A stretch of 64,000 nucleotides of DNA from Amorphophallus konjac (lineage: Eukaryota > Streptophyta > Magnoliopsida > Alismatales > Araceae), in the NCBI GenBank assembly GCA_022559845.1, contig CM040121.1, forward strand, positions 347,546,243-347,610,242, read 5' to 3'. This document shows, piece after piece, positions 1 through 9,998 of the stretch. Positions within the stretch are counted from its first letter, which is position 1, and each line of letters begins with the position of its first letter. Made by a program: the position numbers and the translations under genes. The notes under the pieces were generated by a model. That model did not search any database and was not told where the DNA came from. It was given only the letters and a program-made list of their open reading frames with translations.

Positions 1-2174
1 CCGGCGAGCTGGCAAGGAGGAGGACTGCGAGCGGCGACCCCCCCCTCTCGCCCCCTTTCTCCCTTCATGGCACGCGGAGGCGCGATCCCACGGGGAAGAC
101 CCGTGAACCCTCGTCCTTTCGTCTCCTCGGTGCGCGGTGACCTGAAGGCCACAGCGGAGGTGCCAGAGCTCCGTCGGCAAGCCTGCAAGGTGTAGGAGGT
201 AGCGGCATTCTCGTCGGACCCGGGCCCCGACGAGGAGGCAAGATCCCACGGTGGCATCTGGCGGCCCTCTCTCCCCTTCTGGCAGCCTTCTTCCCGTGCT
301 AGGACCGACGGAGGCTTCCCCGCGACGCGAGGAACGCAGAGACGTCAACCTGAGTTGAACCATGAAGTGGAGAGACGGCTGGGAAAGAGCGAGCCACGGC
401 ACGATCCTTGGCTTGCATGCGATCGGAACGGACGTTTCATCGCGTTTCAGGTAGGGGGATCGATACCCTAGCTCGTTAGATTGTTCCTAGTGCCATGCCT
501 ATTGTCTTTATGTTTTAAATGGCATGCCCATCATCTTTATGTTTTTGAAGCATGCCCATCGTCCTTATGTTTTTGGAGCATGCCCATCGTTGCTTTGTTC
601 ATAGATGATAAATTATTGTATTCAGATGGTGGAATGGCAGGGAACGGGTTAAAATTTATGCTTCCCATTGATTTGGGTTGATCGGGAGGGGGTCCGATTA
701 AGATCCCCGTGGATTCGGTTCTTTGGTAAGGACCATATTTAGATTATTTCAGATTTTGTAACAGTCCGCCATAAACCGTTATTGATCAGAGCGGCTGACA
801 TCTCGATTGCGTAAATATTTTAAATCTGAATGGCGGTAGAAACTTCACGGCCAGTCTATTTAGCATCACGCAGTGGTTCATTATTCGACCGCTTAAAACT
901 TTAGCGGCTCTAGTTCAACCGCTTGTTCTGCAAATTATGCGTGTTCGTTTAAATTATGCATTTAGTATTGCATCTTCGCCATATTTAAGTCATTTTATTG
1001 ACTGGGGTAGTTTTCTTTCAATTGTTTAATTTTGGCATATTGTAATTCTTAGCATATTGAGTTAATTATGCTTTTAACCTTGCATATTTGCCGTGTTTAA
1101 TTGTTATCATAAATTATGGCATATTTTTAGATCCTAATAGAATTATATTCTCTTTCCTAGTGATGGAACCACCAGTCGTAGCCCGACGATTTTTAGTGTT
1201 GATCCCACCCGGGAGAGGTGGCGGGGTATACCAGTTTACAGTTTTTAAGCTAGTTCCGTGGGCCCTGGCCCAACCATAGCGTCCTACGGAGGGGAATACT
1301 AGCTAGAGGCCTAGCTCTAGGCGACGAGCTGGTGTGTGCACACGTGGTCAGAGACTTGGACTGACACTGACGAGTGTTACTCTGACTAGTTACTTGTTTA
1401 TGGTACTGTTACGCGTCTCGCTTGCTATGATCAGGCTTGCGTAGATGCTTGAGACGTAGTGTAAGCCGTCAGTGGATGCATCTGGTTTCTTCTTCTGATG
1501 GATCTCCTCTCTTTCTCTTTCTTGTCACTTGGGAATGATTGAGTTATTATCTATTGGTAGATTTCGAGTACTCGCATTTGAATTAAATTGGCATATTAGT
1601 TAGCTGTTTATAAACTATTTAGTTAGTTTTACAGCTTTATTAAATTGTCATTTATTTATGCCAATGCATGCTATATTGCTTTCCTTTAGTTAGTTGCGAA
1701 GTAGGGATCCGCGTGAACCCTACTGAGTCTCTGTTGTGAGACTCACACCTTCCTTTTCAGGTGAGGCGGAGCAACATGCTGCAAGATTCTCTCGTGCTTT
1801 TGGCGAAAAGTCTTAGAGCCAGCAGTGGTCTGTTAGTGGTCGGTTAGTAGTCAGCCTGTCTTCTTTCTTCTTTTGGCCGGGGTATGCCCCGTGTAGTTCT
1901 TTATTTTGACCATTGTATAGTGTGGGACTTATGATATATGGATCTGGACTACTTGTATAAATATACCACTCTGATATATATAAATTGCTTCTCTTTATAG
2001 TTATTGCTCAAATAAAAAATGCGCGTGCGATTGCAATTTGTTACGCATCCCCTCAACAACATTTACTAACCCTTACGGGGCCTCATCAGCCTCTTGGGTG
2101 GCTTCCCCGAGTTCCTGGTATCGATAAATCGATGATATCGGTTTATCGGTATCAGGATCTTCTAGGTCGTCACA
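1..2174 (+). repeat. GypA 5' LTR (partial)
   Basis: This stretch aligns along its whole length with 10395-12605. It ends TCACA, the inverted match of the TGTGA that opens the 3' LTR, and the primer-binding site follows two bases later. The first ~440 bases are GC-rich, and the rest is AT-rich with CCGCC/ACCGTT dyads at about 762-930. Small ORFs inside are not conserved between the two LTR copies and are not called. Confidence 0.9.
494..606 (+). repeat. ~28 bp minisatellite in GypA LTR
   Basis: Four degenerate units begin with CATGCCYAT at about 494, 523, 551 and 579 and are separated by TTTATGTTTT-type spacers. The 3' LTR copy has the same units and an additional duplicated TTCATAGATGATAAA segment, so the array has changed length since insertion. 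Confidence 0.75.
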
Positions 2175-2176
2175 GT

Positions 2177-2189
2177 TGGTATTAGAGCG
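2177..2189 (+). other. GypA primer-binding site (tRNA-iMet type)
   Basis: TGGTATTAGAGCG lies two bases after the LTR end. It differs from the plant initiator tRNA-Met complement TGGTATCAGAGC by one C-to-T change. Confidence 0.85.
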
Positions 2190-2326
2190 GTGTTGAGGAT
2201 TTGTATAAGGAATTGAAATTGCATTAGTCCAGAATAAGTCCATTTGAGTCTACTATTGCTGGCTTAGGATGTTTTCTGTGATTACTGGTGGATTTTCTAT
2301 TATTACGTGTTTTCTTCTAGATCAAA

Positions 2327-3342
2327 ATGACGCCTCGTAAAAGGGCACGTGTCCCAAGGGAAGGAAGTGGTACTTCTCCTCCGACTAATGTGCCAGCTCC
2401 AATTCAAGCTGATCCTGCTCCTCAAGTTGATTTGCCTCCTGGTGGCCGTGGCAGAACCTTGAAAGAATTTTTGCTGTTCCACCAATCAACTTATGAAGGA
2501 CAAGCAAATCCTGATGCAGCCAGAGTGTGGCTTGATGCAACCGAACGTCTATTCCGTTCTATGGAGTGCACGGAGGATGAAAAAGTCATGTTGGCTACTT
2601 TTCAACTTCAAGGAGCAGCACTATCGTGGTGGACCACAGAGTGGGAGATTGCTTTATAAAAAGAAAAAGATCACATGGAGGGAGTTTGTTACGACCTTCA
2701 AGCGCACTTACAGTCTAGCTTACCTCAGGATGGATAAGATGCACCAATTCATGGAACTGGCTCAAGGTGACATGACTGTGCTGCAATATCGGAACAAGTT
2801 CAAGGAATTGGGTCGATATGCGCTCCATATCTTTACTGATGAAGGTTTGAAGACCTAGCAATTTCTACGTGGTTTGAAGGCGGAATTGAGGAAGCCCTTG
2901 ATTGCAACCAGAGTCACAGTAATGGATGCAGCATATCAGGCAGGTGCAGCTCTAGAACTTGACATGATAAGATCTCAAGGGCGTACCCAAGTGGACTTAG
3001 TTCAATCAGGTGTGCAGCATCAACAGTTTAGTCAGCCGTCTGTGGCAAGAGTTCTATCTGTTGTACCTGCTGCCACTGGCATCTTTGTTCCTAAACCCAA
3101 GTTTAAGAAATTCAAGAAGTTCAAGAAGCGGTATGGCGGTCAAGCTTCTTCGGGTACCGCGCAGCAGCAATCAACACCTTCTTTCCAGTAGCGTCAAGGC
3201 TCAGCAGTTAGTCAGCCGAGATTATGTGCAAGATGTGGTGGGAGCCACCTAGGCAAGTCGTGTTCAATGCCGGTGGTTTATTTCCGATGCGATCAACCGG
3301 GACATGTGGTTCGAGATTATCCGCTGAAGCCGAAGCCAGTGT
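2327..3342 (+). pseudogene. GypA gag (frameshifted)
   Basis: The start at 2327 gives MTPRKRARVPREGSG and a proline-rich N-terminus. A retrotransposon gag core follows (ARVWLDATERLFRSMECTED, then LQGAALSWW). The reading frame shifts near 2640-2660 and continues as ITWREFVTTFKRTY and later ELGRYA, with a stop at 2856-2858. A basic stretch near 3090-3140 precedes two zinc knuckles at about 3220-3330. The first is intact (CARCGGSHLGKSC); in the second the cysteines of the CFRC...DCP form are changed to Tyr. It would have formed the capsid/nucleocapsid of virus-like particles, but the frameshift and stops make it non-functional. Confidence 0.85.
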
Positions 3343-3446
3343 AGTTTTCTCAACCACAGTCGTCTCAGTTTAGAACTCCTCCACCACCTCAACCTCAGTA
3401 GTATTATCCTCAAGTTTCAGTGTCTTCTTCCTAGTAGTTTGCTGTA

Positions 3447-5213
3447 ACGGGCAGGAAGTAGAAAGGGACGATTTCTCATATAACTCGTGCTGAAGCGGTG
3501 GCGTCTCATCTCGTGGAAGGTACGATTATGATTTATGGTCATGCAGCTCGTGTCTTGTTTGATTCAGGTGCTTCTCATTCATTTATTTCTGAAGACTTTA
3601 TTGCCTGTATTGAGGAGCCGACTACTGAAATAACTTGTGAGTTGCTTGTGGAATTACCTTCTAGAGATTTCATGTTTACTCCTCTTTGTCTGGAAGAGAC
3701 TCCCATTGTCATTGGCAATCAACAGTTGCCGGCTAGATTGTATGCTTTACAGCTGGTTGATTATGATATCATTCTGGGCATGGACTAGTTTGAAGAGTAT
3801 GGAGCCGTGGTTGATTACAGATCAAAGAAAGTCTATTTTCAGCCACATGGGAAACCATCATTTTATTTCCAAGGTATTCGATCTCATTCTTCTCGCTTGC
3901 TTATTTCTGCTATTCGAGCCTGTAGATTGCTTAATGCAGGTTGTCAGGGATTCTTAGCTTCTGTGGTTGCTGTTGAGGCACCACAGCAGGATATCAATGC
4001 TATTCCTGTGGTTTGCGAATTTCCTGATGTATTTCCTGATGAGTTACCAGGCTTACCTCCTCAGCGAGAAATAGAAATGGTGATTGAATTGATTCCAGGT
4101 ACGCCACCTTTAGCAAAGGCACCTTACCGTATGGCTCCAGTTGAATTGAAAGAATTGCGAGCACAGCTGTTAGAATTGTTGGAAAAAGGCTATGTTCGTC
4201 CCAACTTTTCTCCATGGGGTGCTCCAATCTTGTTTGTGAAAAAGAAAGATGGAATCTTGAGGCTATGTATTGATTACAGGCAATTGAATCAGGTGACTAT
4301 CAAGAATAAGTATCCTCTACCCAGGATTGATGATTTGTTTGATCAATTGTAGTCAGCTATTATCTTTTCACGAATTGATCTTCGATCTAGCTATTTCCAA
4401 TTGAGGATTCGAGAATCTTGATGTGGAAAAGACTACTTTAGCACGCGCTATGGTCATTATGAATTTTTGGTTATGCCGTTCAGGCTAACCAATGCTCGAG
4501 TAGCTTTCACGGACCTGATGCATCGTGTGTTCCGTCCATACCTGGATCAGTTTGTTGTGATCTTTGTCGATGATATTCTTGTTTATTCTGCTTCTGAAGA
4601 AGAACATGTGCAGCATCTTAGGATTGTATTCCAGACTCTGCAAGATCACGAGCTCTATGCAAAATTGAGTAAATGTGACTTTTGGCTTCGGGAAGTTCAC
4701 TTTCTCGGCCATGTGATTTCTGGTGATGGAGTTGCAGTTGATCCAGCTAAAATTGAGGCTGTTCTTCAATGGCAGAGACTGAGGACTGTGATAGAGATCA
4801 GAAGTTTTCTGGGTCTTGCTGGTTATTATCGAAGATTCATTCAAGACTTTGCACGGATTACCGCGCCGATGACTAGACTGACACGTAAAGATGTACCTTT
4901 TGTCTGGTCAGATCAATGTGAGCAGAGCTTTAATGAATTGAAAAGGCTTCTCACTTCTTCTCCAGTGCTGGTGTTACCTTCTAGCTTGGGTGGACTCGTG
5001 GTTTGCACAGATGCCTCTTGAGTAGGTTTGAGTGCAGTGCTTATACAACATGGTAAAGTCATAGCTTATGCATCCCGACAATTAAAACAACATGAAGAGA
5101 ATTATCCGACTCATGATTTAGAGCTTGCAGCGGTGATCTTTGCATTGAAATTCTGGAGACACTACTTATATGGTGAGAAATTTGAGATTTTTACTGATCA
5201 TCAAAGCTTGCAG
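3447..5213 (+). pseudogene. GypA pol part 1: protease, reverse transcriptase, RNase H (broken)
   Basis: The protease carries the active-site DSGASHSF at about 3561-3585 and ends in IILGMD, where the usual Trp codon is TAG (3786-3788). The linker has [16 protein letters not shown] begins near 4085 with [12 protein letters not shown], then ILFVKKKDG and [10 protein letters not shown]; the next stop is TAG at 4350-4352. RT resumes with the catalytic FVDDILVYS at about 4561 and [10 protein letters not shown]. RNase H follows with CTDAS (then a stop at 5019-5021), YASRQLK and FTDHQSLQ, where coding is cut by the solo LTR. These enzymes would copy the RNA to DNA. At least four in-frame stops make it a pseudogene. 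Confidence 0.9.
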
Positions 5214-5677
5214 TGTAGCACCCCGATTTATTAAAGAATAAAAATTTTCGAGAAATTAATAAGAAATTCGATAAGAAATAGGATAAGTAACATTTCGACC
5301 ATTTTGTAAAAATCTGGAAAAATTAGAATCTTGTAGAGGATGAAACTTCAAGCATGATTATCTTCTACGACCAGCCCAAATAAAATTCTTAAACAAGCCA
5401 AATTAACAGATTAAGGCCTAAAACCACACTTAGCCTAATTGGACCTTAAAACGTGAAATTCGAGCCCAATACTAAACCATTTAAGCTAAAACCGGATGCA
5501 AATGAACGGTAAGGATTAACTCTTCATTTTCCACTCTAGTTAATCTCGGAAACCCTAACCCTAGGAGGAGTATTTGGCGGCGGAATGGCGGATTGACTTG
5601 GTCTCGCGCAAATCTCGCACGTCCGCGGTGCAAGGACTCTATCTTCGCGATTAGGACTCCCCATTCCCAATTGAACC

Positions 5678-5685
5678 TATAAAAA
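5678..5685 (+). promoter_or_regulatory. TATA box of the solo LTR
   Basis: TATAAAAA lies 464 bp into the LTR, in the context ATTGAACCTATAAAAATG. It is the only TATA consensus I noticed in a suitable position, so U3 would be 5214 to about 5705. Confidence 0.6.
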
Positions 5686-6181
5686 TGATCCTTAGCCACC
5701 CTAGAATCATTTAGAAGCTGTGGCGGCCGGAGAGGAGCTCGATCGAGGGAGGATTTCGACGATCATCGGCGGTGTGTACCTAGCACGATCGGCTTTCCTC
5801 TTCTTCCTTCATCCTTCAATTAAGGTAGGTGATAGCAAGCCAAACCCTAACTATTATATATCGATAGAAGCATTGTCCTATCCTCTTTCCATTGATCTAA
5901 AAATCTCCAAATTTCTTGTAGTATCCTGTGAGAATTTCTAGCTTTAGTGCAAGCATGTTGTTAATTAGGTTAACCATGTTACACCTCGATTTAGGTAGGG
6001 ATTTCAGGCACTAAACATTAAATTGATCATGCTATCCTGTATAACTTTTCATGCTCGCTCTATTGATAGTAAAAGCCCTAAATTCCATGCTCTATGTTTC
6101 ACTTATTTCACTGTTTTAGCAAACCCTAGCCAGTCTCGTCAGATGCGGGCAAGGCAAAGGTAGCAGAAGCCCCTGACTTGC

Positions 6182-7330
6182 GCGGCCTCTCGATAGACCG
6201 CCCAACCTAGATAGGCGGCCGGTTATTGACCGTTCATGTGCTTTTACCTCTGATATATTTTGTAGAATGCGCGGCAGACCTCTAACCGCCATGTTACTAA
6301 GTGGCTAGTTTAAAACCGTTCTTCATCCCAGGCGGCACATTACATACCACTCATCCCCAGCAGGCCTTCGGACCTGAGAGGGTGTGAACGGCCTTTCGTG
6401 CGACCGCCGAGGCATGAGAGTGGCTCTGAGAGAACCGCCCAACTATACAAGAACTGCTTACTTTCATTTTAGCATGATTTATCCTAGTAAATTAGTGGCT
6501 AATGATAAGTTAGCAACCCACATGATAACTGGAACTTATGGAAGTAAACAAATTAGGAATTTTGCTAATTGTCTTCACTTGATCTTGATTCATCATGGCC
6601 TTAGCTTATTTCAATGTGTTAAATTCAAACATGATTTCATGAACCATGCTATTAGGGTTGTTTGACAATTGTTCTACTCCGGTAGGATCGACTGACCGCT
6701 ACACTTGGTTTCCGATGATTTGATAGCCTCATTTCCTTGTAATGGTTGGAACTCTCCGTCGGATATTCCTTCCGTCGGACTAGGACCTTCATTATGGGAC
6801 CTCCGTAAGCCCTCGCGAGCCTAGGATTCCCACTAGGACGTCGGGCAGGTTGTACCACCAAAACTTGAACTTGTTTATGTGATCGAACCGCTTGAATTAC
6901 TGTGCTGTGAGTCAAGGCTCAATGTGGACTGACTGAGTTTTGAACGGTTAGAATCGAACCGTTTAACTCAATAGGCGGCCCATTATGAACCGTGCATTTC
7001 TGGCCAAGTGCCACTTACATTGGTCAATTAACCTTGTCCTATCTTTGACCAAATCATGTTTGGATCGACCCAACCTGGTTCAGTTCTGCCCCACTTATGG
7101 TAGCCCGGAGCCCATTTTTGGGTGGATTTCTAGTCTTCTAGTTAGGCCCAGTTTGAACGGACTGAATTGGACCGTCCATGACCTCGAATGGATCTTATTG
7201 GACCGTTAATCCCTTGAGCGGCCCTATAAGGACCATTTACCTTATTCTTGGGCTCCTAGCTCTTCTAGCCATGAGCGGCCCATTATTGACCGTCATTTTA
7301 TCTGAGTGGCCCGATATGGACCGTGTATCT
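6182..7330 (+). repeat. Array of GCGGCC...GACCG dyads in the solo LTR
   Basis: About a dozen imperfect inverted motifs have the general form GCGGCCNNTTATTGACCGT. They lie at about 6182, 6215, 6271, 6301, 6332, 6388, 6420, 6937 (AACGGTT...AACCGTT), 6972, 7155, 7187, 7217, 7275 and 7305. The half-sites RACGGY/RCCGTY resemble plant MYB core sites. They lie downstream of the TATA box. Related dyads occur in the GypA LTRs. Confidence 0.65.
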
Positions 7331-8121
7331 TCTGGAAAATATTTTCCGTGGTTATTGTGTTTGAATCCAAGGAACTGATTGGTTCTTGATAACTTGAATT
7401 TTCTGGTCAAAGTATCTCTTCAACTTACCCTTGGAATTATCCGAGGTAAGTTATAACATTATTGGCCACTTAACTTGATTAATGTCTAGACATAACTTGG
7501 ATCTTGGATCCATTAAATCAATGCCAATGCATCATAAGGGCCCGATCTGGTCCTGGGAGGAGCGCCCGAAAAGTACTTGTGCCCTGGGGAGTTTGAATGA
7601 CATGATGAGGTATTACACCGAGTGCATGACTAGCGTGATGTCTACGATAATAATCTATTACTTGAATCTTTTCTTGACTTGGTTAGTTCTTGCTTGTTGG
7701 CCAATTTCTAATTATATCATGATCTTACCTTCTCTTTTTTATGTTGTTTCGTCATATCGTCATTTCATTTCGTTCCTTATTTTTCTCACATATAATTACA
7801 ATTAATTGGTTAATCACTTAAACTTGCCTGTTATTACCTACTGAGCGTTCGCTCACCCAGTTGTTCCCCCCTTTTCAGGTAGCTCAGGTGAGGATTCACA
7901 GACTGATGGGGACGGGCAAGAGTGATGGCCAAGGAGCGAACCTGTTAGAAGCGTATGGAGCCAGCCATAGTTGTTTGTGTCTATTTATGTTTTAGAGTGT
8001 GTGGTGGAAAGTTGTAATTTGAAGTCAGCAATTGTAGTAGTGTCAAGTGGGTGTTATGTTGAAAGTTGGTTTCAGTGGGTTTGTATAATTAGAACATGGA
8101 TCATTGCAATGTTATTTAGTG

Positions 8122-8127
8122 AATAAA
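8122..8127 (+). terminator. Poly(A) signal of the solo LTR
   Basis: AATAAA lies about 120 bp before the LTR end, a usual position for the signal that ends the R region. Confidence 0.5.
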
Positions 8128-8248
8128 GTTATTTTATGTTCATGGTGTTGTGTTGACCCTTAGCGTTAGCATATCATGTCTGTAAATCAACATATTATTA
8201 TTAATTATTTCTGCTGCCAGTCCCGATATTCCGCGTTGGGGCGTGACA

Positions 8249-9921
8249 TGCAGTATGTGTTTTCTCAAAAAGATTTGAATCTCTGGCAGCGTAGATGGAT
8301 GGAATATATGAAGGACTATGACTTCGCCCTTCCTATCAGCCAGGAAAAATGAATGTTGTGGCTGATGCTCTGAGCAGGAAAGTGCAAATTAGTCATTTAC
8401 TTGTTCATGAATGGAAGTTGTGGGAACAGTTTCCTAGTGAGACATTCAGCGTGGACATTCCTTCTGATCTGATGGTAGCTGTGTGTGCTAGTCTTGTGAT
8501 GACTCCAGCTATTTATCAACAGATCAAGGAAGCTCAGCAGGCAGATTTGATTTGTCCAGCATTATAATGATGCACGCTATTGAATTTGATGATGACTTAG
8601 TGCTCAGCTTCTGTGGCAGGCTGTATGTTCCAGCAGTTGATGAATTGAGAAATGCCATCCTACGTGAAGCCCATGGATCCCGTTATGCTATTCACCCCGG
8701 CACTACCAAGATGTATCAAAATCTGAAAAGGCAGTTATGGTGGCCCGGAATGAAAAATGATGTAGCTGTTTTCATGTCTAAATGTTTGACATGCCAATAG
8801 GTTAAAGCCTAGCATCAAAAACCTGGAGGAATGCTTCAACCTTTAGAAATTCTGATGTGGAAATGGGATAATGTCACGACATATTTTATTGTGGGTTTAC
8901 CTTGGACATCGCAAGGCTTTGATGGAATCTGGCTGTTGGTTGATCGTTTGACAAAGACAGCGAGATTATTGCTGATTAAAGTTACCTGGAATGTTTAGAA
9001 ATTTGCCAAGCTTTATGTTCAAAAGATTGTGCCATTGCATGGAATTCCAATATCAATTGTGTCAGATCGTGACCCACGGTTTACTTCTGGCTTCTGGCGT
9101 AGCTTTCAAAAAGCGTTGGGCACAGAGTTAGCCTTTAGTTCAGTGTATCATCCTCAGTGAGATGGTCAGTCAGAGAGGACTATTCAGACTTTAGAAGATA
9201 TGCTGTGATCGTGTTGCCTTGATTGGCAGGGTTCGTGGAGTCAGCATTTGCCACTTGTAGAATTTGCTTATAATAACAGCTATCACTCCAGCATTGGCAT
9301 GGCACCGTATGAAGCTTTATATGGGCATCCTTGTCGTACACCTTTGAACTGGTTTGCGGCCGATAACAGATTGTTGACAGGACCTGATATGGTTCAGTAG
9401 TGTGCTGATGTGGTTCGCTTGATCAGGCAGAAAATGTTGGCAGCTTAGAGTCGACAGAAAAGTTATGCAGATCAGCGCAGGTGACCATTGCAGTTTGAGC
9501 CTGGAGATATGGTGTTTGTAAAAATATCTCCGATGAAATGTGTTATGAGGTTTGGAAAACGTGGAAAGCTTAGTCCCCGTTATATTGGTCTGTTTCCTAT
9601 TCTGGAACGTGTAGGCCAAGTGGCTTATCGTCTTCAATTGCCTGTGGTGATGCAAGCAATCCATGATGTATTTCATGTGTCCCAGCTGAGGAAGTATGTC
9701 TCTGATGCATCCCACGTGCTTGATGATTCAGAGTGGCCTAAAATGACTGCAGATTTATCCACACCAGAGTATCCACTCAGAATTGAAGATCGTCGTGAGC
9801 AACGATTGAGAAATAAAGTAATCCCTCTGGTTAAAGTTATCTAGCAGCGTCACTCTGGGAATGAGGCTACATGGGAACGTGAGGATGAAATACGTCATCA
9901 ATTTCCTTTCTTGTTCGAATA
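8249..9921 (+). pseudogene. GypA pol part 2: end of RNase H, integrase, chromodomain-like tail (broken)
   Basis: After the solo LTR, coding resumes with YVFSQKDLNLWQRRW. Integrase shows HPGTTKMYQNLKRQLWWPGM and CLTCQ (zinc domain, about 8690-8797), IWLLVDRLTKTA (first Asp region), VSDRDPRF (second Asp) and DGQSERTIQ (Glu). The C-terminus has the FEPGDMVFVKISP module near 9493, VFHVSQLRKY, and the chromodomain-like ATWEREDEIRHQFPFLFE ending at about 9921. Stops include TAG at 8798-8800, TAG in the next few codons, TGA in the HPQ.DGQ motif, and TAG near 9842. The chromodomain would have guided integration into heterochromatin. Confidence 0.9.
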
Positions 9922-9981
9922 AGGTATAATTTTTTCAGTTCGCTCCTTGTTCTTCCTTTTAAATTTCAAGGATGAAATTTT

Positions 9982-9998
9982 TATTAGGAGGGAGGGAC
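9982..9998 (+). other. GypA polypurine tract
   Basis: TATTAGGAGGGAGGGAC lies directly before the TGTGAGACCCG start of the 3' LTR. This is the expected primer for plus-strand DNA synthesis. Confidence 0.85.

Larger units (their letters stand above)
5214..8248 (+). mobile_element. Solo LTR of a second Ty3-like element, flanked by TGCAG target duplications
   Basis: This 3035 bp block starts TGTAGCACCCCG and ends GGGGCGTGACA (TG...CA). It is flanked by identical 5 bp copies TGCAG (5209-5213 and 8249-8253). Removing it and one TGCAG restores the RNase H coding of the host element. No gag, pol, primer site or polypurine tract lies inside, so it is best read as a solo LTR left by recombination between two LTRs. 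It has a TATA box, a poly(A) signal and an array of GCGGCC...GACCG dyads, and resembles the GypA LTR in general design without being the same family. Confidence 0.92.
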
